From positions 1 to 11,214 of the forward strand of contig CAYPWW010000070.1 in assembly GCA_964414555.1 (NCBI GenBank): a DNA stretch of 11,214 nt. The letters run 5' to 3'. Below, piece after piece: positions 6,257 to 11,214 of this stretch. Positions within the stretch are counted from its first letter, which is position 1. The number at the start of each line of letters is the position of its first letter. Origin of the DNA: Litorimonas sp964414555 (lineage in GTDB: Bacteria; Pseudomonadota; Alphaproteobacteria; Caulobacterales; Maricaulaceae). The notes under the pieces were generated by a model. It was not told where the DNA came from. It was given only the letters and a program-made list of their open reading frames with translations, and ran no database searches. Position numbers and translations under genes: made by a program.

Positions 6257-8485
6257 CTATTGATTAGGATGGAAGAAGTTTCCGCAACGCTTCATGAAAT
6301 AGACTTCGCGACCATTCAGGGCAGCAAAGCGGAACGCATCCAAATCCGTCGGATTGTTCAGGTCCATCCGTGAGCATTGATAGGCGTGCTCCGTACCGAA
6401 CCCGAGAACACCTGTCTGGTCATTCGCGACCGACGTCTCCGAAATGGCCGAAGCTGGCACATCGGAAAAACGATCATAGCCGAGCTGACGCGCAAGATAT
6501 TCAAGGAAACCTCGGTCTTGCGCATTCGTCGCGTGACGACTTTGCAACTTGGCATAGAATTGCGCCGCGCTGAGGCCTCGGCTGTCACCGAACTGCGGAT
6601 TGGATCCAAGCGCCGAAACGCGGGTGGAGTTGTCACCACAGACATCGAACAGGCTGTCCGCGTCCATAACGGCGTTCATCCGTGTAGGTGCTGCAACGGT
6701 GACAGGCGCAGGTTCAACTGGACAGGCCGAGAGGTTTTCGACTTGGCTGCCATCCCAGCAGGTCATCATTTGCACTGGTTCCGCTGGACATGTGGCGAGG
6801 CTCTCAACCTTTGATCCGTCCCAGCACGTCAGCATGACAGGCGCCACGACAGGACAGGCGGCTTGCGTGGCAGCGAAACTACCATCTGCGCAGGTGACCT
6901 TTGTCGGACAGGCGTCGAGCGATGCAGCCTCTGAACCATCCCAACAGCCGACGATCGTCACGGCCGCTGCGGGCGTCAGAGTTTTGGCGTCTTTCTCGCC
7001 GCCCATACAGCTGAACAGCCAGAGGAGCGCGAGCAAGGCCAGCAAGCCAAGCAGGAGCCATTTCAGCCAACCCCAGATGCCGCCACCTTCAACGGGGGCT
7101 GGCGTCGAAGCCGTGGCCGCTGCTGCAACGGGTGGAATTTCTGCCACTGGCTTTGGGGCAACAGGCTTTGCCGAGACTGGCTGTGCCGCAACAGCCGCCG
7201 GAGCGACAGCTTTAGGTTTGGCCACGGGCACACGTTTGCGCGTACCGATCAAATAGGCCGCGCCAGCCGCAGCTGCGGCCGCAGAACCGTACCAGACGGA
7301 GCGCGCGATTTCCTTGCCGTTGCCAGCTTTCAAACGATAATCATATTTGCCGTTTTTCAGCGTGCGATAATCATAGCGCTTTTCATTGCTGATATTATTG
7401 CGAACGGACGCGACACCTTTATCGCGCGCCGCTTTGGTCGGATAGCCTTCAGAGATCAGAGCGATTTTGCCATTCTCAAAATGGGCAAAGTAATGTTTGC
7501 CATCGTCACCCGTGAAGCTCTCAATGCCTTCCGCGCGGCCTTTGGTTTGGCGCGTGTAGAATTTGAGCGGCTTATAATCCTGCTCAACATTGGCTTTACG
7601 CGCCGCGATTGCAGCGCCGCCAACAGCGGCAGCCGCGAAACCTGCAGCAGCCGCTTTTTTCTTTGTGGCTGTTTTCTTTTTCGGTTTAGGTTTGGCGAGT
7701 CCCGTCTGCAGCGCTTTCCCGCCAGTCTTTGCAGCGCTTGCGCTGTCATACCAACGCGAGGTCGCGATTTCCTGATGATTGCCGGCCTTTAAGTCGAAGA
7801 AATGCTTACCATTCTTATGCTTTTTATAGTCGTAGCGCTCGGCCAGCTTCATGTTCTTTTTGACGGAGGCAATCCCATTATCGCGGCCAGCCGCAGAGGT
7901 ATAAGCTTCAGAAATCAGAACGACTTTCCCGCCTTGCGCATAATTGAAATAGCTCTCGCCGCCTTGCTCGAATGTATTGAAACCCGCCGACTTGCCGCCA
8001 TGTTTTTCGTAAAACGCCAGTGGCTTGTAATCGCCCCGACGCCCCGTTGACGCAGTAGCCTTCTTGGATTTGGCTTTTGCCGGTTTCGCGGCAGCAGCAG
8101 ATGTCTTCGCGCCCTTGGTCGCTTTGATCTTGCCTGTCAGGCGACCCGCAACGGTCTCTGCTGCTTTGCGCGAGGTCATATCTGGTGAAATGGCAATTTC
8201 CTGCCCATTGCCCGCCATGAGGCCAAAGCCATGCTTGCCGCGAGCTCGTTTATCAAACCGATAACGTTTCGTGATCTTCTCATTTTTACGAACAGACACG
8301 ATGCCATTGTCGCGACCACTTGCCGCCGAGTAGGCTTGGCTGAGCATGACGATTTTGCCGTCATGATAGCGACAGAAGTAAAAATCTCCGTCGACATCAA
8401 ATTTAGAAAAGCCGAATTTCTTCGCCTTCGTGTGTTTTTTGTAAAATGCGAGCGTTTGATACTCGTCCGTTTTGCGATCAGCCAT
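6257..8485 (-). CDS. Membrane-anchored protein with three YegP-like (DUF1508) modules and cysteine repeats
   Basis: 742 residues, far longer than YegP (about 110). I know no named protein with this architecture. In order: three modules at about residues 9-102, 153-249 and 304-402, each built like a whole YegP (two DUF1508 half-repeats) and each opening with a Y-x-x-L-x-F-Y box; Lys/Ala/Pro-rich linkers; one strong transmembrane helix at about 471-493 (bases 7007-7075); four C-[WA]-D-G-S-x7-C-P repeats at 514-589; then a C-terminal region of about 140 residues with three more cysteines (616, 704, 734) that I do not recognise. The basic N-terminal side and cysteine-rich C-terminal side suggest N-in/C-out topology, with disulfides in the periplasm (inference). 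No N-terminal signal peptide. The start at 8485 has GGAGG eight bases upstream; an upstream in-frame TTG (8509) is less likely. It follows degQ by 92 bases with no clear terminator between, and ends at a strong terminator. Function unknown. Confidence 0.9.
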   Translation of the reverse strand: MADRKTDEYQTLAFYKKHTKAKKFGFSKFDVDGDFYFCRYHDGKIVMLSQAYSAASGRDNGIVSVRKNEKITKRYRFDKRARGKHGFGLMAGNGQEIAISPDMTSRKAAETVAGRLTGKIKATKGAKTSAAAAKPAKAKSKKATASTGRRGDYKPLAFYEKHGGKSAGFNTFEQGGESYFNYAQGGKVVLISEAYTSAAGRDNGIASVKKNMKLAERYDYKKHKNGKHFFDLKAGNHQEIATSRWYDSASAAKTGGKALQTGLAKPKPKKKTATKKKAAAAGFAAAAVGGAAIAARKANVEQDYKPLKFYTRQTKGRAEGIESFTGDDGKHYFAHFENGKIALISEGYPTKAARDKGVASVRNNISNEKRYDYRTLKNGKYDYRLKAGNGKEIARSVWYGSAAAAAAGAAYLIGTRKRVPVAKPKAVAPAAVAAQPVSAKPVAPKPVAEIPPVAAAATASTPAPVEGGGIWGWLKWLLLGLLALLALLWLFSCMGGEKDAKTLTPAAAVTIVGCWDGSEAASLDACPTKVTCADGSFAATQAACPVVAPVMLTCWDGSKVESLATCPAEPVQMMTCWDGSQVENLSACPVEPAPVTVAAPTRMNAVMDADSLFDVCGDNSTRVSALGSNPQFGDSRGLSAAQFYAKLQSRHATNAQDRGFLEYLARQLGYDRFSDVPASAISETSVANDQTGVLGFGTEHAYQCSRMDLNNPTDLDAFRFAALNGREVYFMKRCGNFFHPNQ
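6719..6946 (-). repeat. Four C-[WA]-D-G-S-x7-C-P cysteine repeats
   Basis: Protein-level repeat just C-terminal to the transmembrane helix. All four units have exactly 11 residues between the two cysteines, and each second cysteine is followed by proline: CWDGSEAASLDACP, CADGSFAATQAACP, CWDGSKVESLATCP and CWDGSQVENLSACP. Spacers between units are short (4 to 8 residues, several with Pro/Val). The even number and fixed spacing suggest one disulfide per unit in an oxidising compartment (inference). Confidence 0.9.
7280..8461 (-). repeat. Three tandem YegP-like (DUF1508 x2) modules
   Basis: Protein-level repeat inside the gene above. Each module of roughly 95-100 residues has a first half ending in a conserved AAGRDNGIASVKKN-type segment and a second half of the type GKHFFDLKAGNHQEIA followed by S-x-W-Y. 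This order matches the two half-repeats of E. coli YegP as I remember it. Module 2 is the most canonical. In module 1 the second half has lost the W-Y pair (ISPDMTS instead), and in module 3 the ending runs into an Ala-rich stretch. The modules have diverged at DNA level, so the expansion is not recent. Confidence 0.85.
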
Positions 8486-8577
8486 TCGTGTGTCCTCCAA
8501 ACTCCCCAATGAAACAGGGAATAGGACAGACGATCACAAAAGCAAAGGTTTACCCGTTAGGTGGGTTTTTGTAGAAA

Positions 8578-9999
8578 TTAATTCTCCACACGCGGTGGGA
8601 GATAGCGAACAGGAAGCTGTCCAATCCGACCTTGGCGATCAATTTGCAAATCCCAGACGACATCGGCGGGCTCTGAATTTAGCAAGGTTTCTAGCCGCTG
8701 CGCGCTATCCACGGGGGCGCCGTTCACTTCTAACAGAAAATCACCCGGACGGACGCGGTTGTAATTCGCCGCAGAGCCTCGCCGCACCTTTAGAACCATC
8801 ACGCCCTGCATGTAGGGATCAAAGCCCAGCTCTTCGCCCAGCGCTGGGCTCATATTTACGATGACAGCTCCGTTGAGCGGATGCACGCCTTCCAAGGCAC
8901 GCTCGTCTCGCAAGGGTGTCTCTTGCGGTGTGTCGACTTTAACGTTGGTCGTCCGGGTTTTGCCATCGCGTAGATATTCCACAGGCGTCGTCTCGCCCCG
9001 ACGTAACGTCGCCAGCTTAAAGCGCAGCCCGCTATCATCATTGATCTCTATGCCGCCGACAGAGAGGATGACATCGCCTTCGCGCACACCCGCAACATCG
9101 GCAGGCCCGCCCTGCAGGATGTCATTCACGACAGCGCCGCGCGACCGATCCAAACCCAATGCGGCCGCCATCGTTGTATCCAGACCAGAGGTGCGCGCAC
9201 CAATCCAAGGACGAACGATACGCCCTTCTGACAGCGCGGAATCAATCGCGCGCTCAACCAGTTCTGCAGGGATCGCAAATCCAATCCCGTTGGACCCGCC
9301 AGATCGTGAGAAGATCGCGGTATTCACCCCGATGAGGTCACCGTCCAGATTGACCAATGCGCCGCCGGAATTACCCGGATTGACGGCGGCATCCGTTTGG
9401 ATCGCACTAGAAATATCGGACACATTCGTGCGGCCCAGCCCTGAAATAATCCCGCTGGTGACAGTTTGCCCGACACCGAAAGGATTGCCGATGGCCAAGA
9501 CAATATCGCCAATTTCCGGCTCCAGATCGCCGCCAACGCGCAAGGTCGGCATCACTTCGCCGGCCGTATCAATGCGCAGCACCGCGAGATCTGTTTCTTC
9601 ATCTTGGGCGATAACTTCGGCCTCAAATTCGCGCCGATCGTTTAGGACAACGCGGAGTTCATCCGCGCCTTTGACAACGTGGGCATTCGTCACAACAATT
9701 CCGTTGGAACGCACCATGACGCCAGAACCAAGTGAGCTTTCCGTCCGCTCTCGCGGGGCGCGGCGCATCCCAAACATATCATCGAAAAAGGACGATCGGC
9801 TGCGTGTTCGGATTGTCCGCGATGTAAAGATGTTCACGACAGCAGGCGCGGTCTGTTTCACAACGGGAGAGTAAGACAGCTGCACTTGCGCCTGTGAGGT
9901 CGGCACAACGCGCTCGATATCCGGCATCGGCACGCTTTGCGCGGCGGCAGGCCCTCCGAGGAGTGCTGTGCCGAGGAGATAGGGGAGCCACTTGTTCAT
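8578..9999 (-). CDS. degQ: Do/DegQ-family periplasmic serine protease
   Basis: 473 residues, the normal size of DegP/DegQ-type HtrA proteases, which degrade or hold misfolded envelope proteins in the periplasm. Signal peptide at residues 1-20 (hydrophobic core, cleavage after GGPAAA). Trypsin-like domain with catalytic triad H107 (TNAHVV), D137 (ETDLAVL) and S211 (GNSGGA). Two PDZ domains follow, about 265-355 and 375-467. The short basic/aromatic segment at 63-86 corresponds to the family's LA loop. The start ATG is supported by the signal peptide; it has no Shine-Dalgarno sequence, but a promoter positioned for a leaderless mRNA lies just upstream. The YegP-repeat membrane protein is the next gene downstream and may share the transcript. 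DegP and DegQ cannot be told apart with certainty from the sequence alone. Confidence 0.94.
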   Translation of the reverse strand: MNKWLPYLLGTALLGGPAAAQSVPMPDIERVVPTSQAQVQLSYSPVVKQTAPAVVNIFTSRTIRTRSRSSFFDDMFGMRRAPRERTESSLGSGVMVRSNGIVVTNAHVVKGADELRVVLNDRREFEAEVIAQDEETDLAVLRIDTAGEVMPTLRVGGDLEPEIGDIVLAIGNPFGVGQTVTSGIISGLGRTNVSDISSAIQTDAAVNPGNSGGALVNLDGDLIGVNTAIFSRSGGSNGIGFAIPAELVERAIDSALSEGRIVRPWIGARTSGLDTTMAAALGLDRSRGAVVNDILQGGPADVAGVREGDVILSVGGIEINDDSGLRFKLATLRRGETTPVEYLRDGKTRTTNVKVDTPQETPLRDERALEGVHPLNGAVIVNMSPALGEELGFDPYMQGVMVLKVRRGSAANYNRVRPGDFLLEVNGAPVDSAQRLETLLNSEPADVVWDLQIDRQGRIGQLPVRYLPPRVEN

Positions 10000-10005
10000 G
10001 TTGGG

Positions 10006-10034
10006 AATATAGGTGCGGCCGGACCCGTGTTCAA
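10006..10034 (-). promoter_or_regulatory. Promoter of degQ, positioned for a leaderless mRNA
   Basis: On the minus strand TTGAAC (10029-10034), exactly 17 bases, TATATT (10006-10011): five of six consensus bases in each hexamer or close to it, with ideal spacing. Six bases separate the -10 from the ATG, so transcription beginning seven bases after the -10 would start on the A of ATG (9999). This also explains why degQ has no ribosome binding site. Confidence 0.6.
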
Positions 10035-10063
10035 AGGCCCGAGCCTAACAATCTTGTAAGACC

Positions 10064-10513
10064 CTAGTTGTTCAAACTCGCCGCATAGGGGAGGCCTTCA
10101 AAAATCGGGTCAAGATAGGTCTTGCGACCTCCACCTTCCCAATTTGGGACATTTTTGATGCAAAAGCGGACGACTTCTGGCGTTTGGCCGCGACGCTTAC
10201 GCGTGGCTTCCGCGCGTTGGAACGCCTGAATTTCAGATAGCGGCGTCGGGCGGCCATTCGCACAGGCTGAAATCACATCATTCGGCGTGGCATTCGGCAC
10301 CTGAATGAACTCTGTCCGGTTATAGGCCGCGTAATTCACACTGACATAGTTGCCCGACAGGTATTTCACGAACACCATACGGCGGTAGTCAGAATTATCA
10401 GATGGCCCCGATTCGATCAGCAACATCGGGCTGACATCTGCGCTCTGGGCCAAAGCAGGTGTCGCTGCAAAGCCGAGAGTCGCCGCGAGGGCAAGCGTGG
10501 AAAAATGGCGCAT
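10064..10513 (-). CDS. Small secreted protein of unknown function
   Basis: 149 residues. A clear Sec signal peptide: MRHF, a hydrophobic alanine/leucine-rich core, then ATPALA with cleavage before QSAD (about residue 22). The mature part of about 127 residues has two cysteines (in SACANGR and RFCIKN), which may form a disulfide in the periplasm, and a short basic stretch ATRKRRG. I recognise no domain. ATG 10513 is chosen over the in-frame TTG at 10525 because GGAGA lies six bases upstream and the signal peptide begins there. The gene lies 64 bases upstream of degQ on the same strand; degQ has its own promoter and only a weak 4-bp hairpin (AGGC/GCCT, 10035-10046) lies between them. No promoter is obvious upstream. 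Confidence 0.82.
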   Translation of the reverse strand: MRHFSTLALAATLGFAATPALAQSADVSPMLLIESGPSDNSDYRRMVFVKYLSGNYVSVNYAAYNRTEFIQVPNATPNDVISACANGRPTPLSEIQAFQRAEATRKRRGQTPEVVRFCIKNVPNWEGGGRKTYLDPIFEGLPYAASLNN

Positions 10514-10672
10514 GTGTGTCTCCAAACATAATTTCCTGACAGTCTTAGCAAGAATAGGGCCGTCTTGTGACCAGTTTCGCGTTAATTGTCGTTAACCTTT
10601 TGCCGGATCACATCTGAACGCGGCGTGTATGGATGCTTGCAAAGCTGCCCCAAACGGGGTGATGCAAAGCCT
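10514..10672. other. Divergent intergenic region with a GTTAA dyad
   Basis: 159 bases between the divergently transcribed secreted-protein gene and the basic-protein gene; the largest non-coding stretch in the window. It must hold promoters for both directions, but I cannot pick convincing -35/-10 pairs. It contains GTTAA-N6-TTAAC (10581-10596), an inverted repeat that resembles a CtrA site but has one base too few between its TTAA halves. I see no RNA gene here. Confidence 0.4.
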
Positions 10673-11128
10673 ATGGCTCGCCGTCCCCGTCGCAGAAAAC
10701 CCGTGCATCGTCCCAATCCGATCATGCGTATGCAGTCCATGAAGATGGAAGGGTTCGATTTCGGCTTTGACGGGGTAGATGAAGATGCCGCTGAAATTCG
10801 GATGGCGTGGCGCGATTTGGTGGATGCACGACTGCCGGCAGCGGCGCGGAAACGTAAAGATTGGCCCGTTTATCTGAACCACTGTTTTTCGCGAATCCTG
10901 CTGGACAATGCGGTGGGGCAATTCTGGCGTGATGCGATAGAGCCGCCCGCTTGGCGCAACACCCCCCTGCCCGTCTTGCAGACGGCGATTGATCTGGGCG
11001 AAGCGATCCTGACGGATGAGGCTGATATTTGGGCGCTCAATGACGCGAGCCTGAAAATGCGAGGCAAACCCGCACGCGGCAAAAAACCCGCCGTCAGGCG
11101 ACGCTGGCGCGGGAAGCGGCGGCGCTAG
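10673..11128 (+). CDS. Small, highly basic conserved-type protein of unknown function
   Basis: 151 residues. Both ends are arginine/lysine-rich (MARRPRRRKPVHRP at the start, RRRWRGKRRR at the end), which suggests contact with nucleic acid or another polyanion (inference). The folded core, about residues 43-130, contains the striking segment WPVYLNHCFSRILLDNAVG (64-82), then a helix-rich part and ALNDASLKMRGK (121-132). I have the impression that the HCF-x-RI-x-LDNA-type core recurs in alphaproteobacterial proteins of unknown function, but cannot name a family. The frame is open up to a TTG at 10586; I prefer ATG 10673, where the arginine-rich N-terminus begins, though only a distant GGGGTGA can act as ribosome binding site. 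The gene runs convergently into ileS and their stop codons overlap. Confidence 0.72.
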   Translation: MARRPRRRKPVHRPNPIMRMQSMKMEGFDFGFDGVDEDAAEIRMAWRDLVDARLPAAARKRKDWPVYLNHCFSRILLDNAVGQFWRDAIEPPAWRNTPLPVLQTAIDLGEAILTDEADIWALNDASLKMRGKPARGKKPAVRRRWRGKRRR

Positions 11129-11214
11129 GCCTTATCCAATGCCGCCACTGCCGCTGCATCGCGTGGGGTAATATCGCCCTCACCTTGGAAATATTTCCAA
11201 CTGCGCGCGCATTT
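11125..11214 (-). CDS. ileS: Isoleucyl-tRNA synthetase, C-terminal end (truncated by window edge)
   Basis: Only the last 29 codons and the TAG stop are visible. The peptide begins KCARSWKYF and continues GDITPRDAAAVAALDKA. It aligns with the C-terminal zinc-ribbon region of IleS, where E. coli has EKCPRCWHY and later CGRC before a short tail. Of the four zinc cysteines only the first survives here (CARS, TPRD replace the others). I recall degenerate zinc sites of this kind in alphaproteobacterial IleS. The call rests on a short stretch, so it is likely rather than certain. Its stop overlaps the stop of the convergent + strand gene in the sequence CTAG. Confidence 0.72.
   Translation of the reverse strand, partial: KCARSWKYFQGEGDITPRDAAAVAALDKA

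Noticed and set aside
7004..7018. Lipobox (L-F-S-C) at the end of the transmembrane helix of the YegP-array protein
   Set aside because: Lipoprotein processing needs an N-terminal signal peptide; this cysteine is about 490 residues into the chain and the preceding -1/-3 pattern is poor.
6600..7256. + strand open frame of 218 codons opposite the YegP-array gene
   Set aside because: Antisense to the cysteine repeats and Ala/Pro linker; its low-complexity translation is the complement of those repeats.
8545..8570. Possible terminator between degQ and the YegP-array gene
   Set aside because: Only a 4-bp ACCC/GGGT stem, and the T run follows it on the + strand, the wrong direction for these minus-strand genes.
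8861..9874. Long + strand open frame (337 codons) opposite degQ
   Set aside because: It lies wholly antisense to a protease with intact triad, PDZ domains and signal peptide. Its translation is Ser/Pro/Arg-rich with no motif, as expected for a shadow of a GC-rich gene.
10581..10596. Canonical CtrA box
   Set aside because: The TTAA halves are separated by six bases instead of seven, so it is reported only as an unassigned dyad.
10586..10672. N-terminal extension of the basic protein from TTG 10586
   Set aside because: No ribosome binding site, a rare start codon, and a translation unlike the rest of the protein; ATG 10673 is the better start.

Overview
The window looks like a chromosomal stretch of an alphaproteobacterium with moderately high GC content. 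The evidence is the block of Do-type protease, crcB, rluC and ATP12 genes on one strand, an ATP12-type F1-ATPase chaperone, an IleS C-terminus of the alphaproteobacterial kind with missing zinc cysteines, and at least one promoter that fits a leaderless mRNA. A marine stalked or prosthecate lineage (Hyphomonadaceae/Robiginitomaculaceae/Maricaulales) is a plausible guess but is not proven by the sequence. I see no transposase, phage gene, tRNA, rRNA or CRISPR array. No gene-free gap exceeds about 160 bases.

Left part (1-4108): the 3' end of lipB (lipoate biosynthesis, + strand) converges on a minus-strand group across a shared hairpin terminator. Reading in the minus direction, the group is an OsmC-family thiol peroxidase-like protein, a Kef-type CPA2 cation/proton antiporter with a TrkA-N nucleotide-binding domain, and two different DUF805 membrane proteins. 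The osmC-like gene has a clear promoter bracketed by a 9-bp inverted repeat. The last DUF805 gene has its own candidate promoter with a 15-bp palindrome over the -10. OsmC plus Kef suggests a thiol/electrophile-stress theme, which is inference.

Middle (4109-6232): a tight minus-strand operon, crcB (fluoride channel), rluC (23S rRNA pseudouridine synthase) and ATP12 (F1-ATPase assembly chaperone). Junctions are an ATGA overlap and a directly abutting TAA/ATG. A strong terminator separates it from the upstream gene.

Right part (6257-11214): the most unusual gene encodes a 742-residue protein with three YegP-like double DUF1508 modules, one transmembrane helix, four evenly built C-W-D-G-S...C-P cysteine repeats and an unassigned C-terminal domain. 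It lies directly downstream of a Do/DegQ-type serine protease whose promoter places the start of transcription on the A of its ATG. Upstream of degQ is a small secreted protein of unknown function. A divergent + strand gene for a very basic small protein follows, and its stop codon overlaps the stop of ileS in a shared CTAG.
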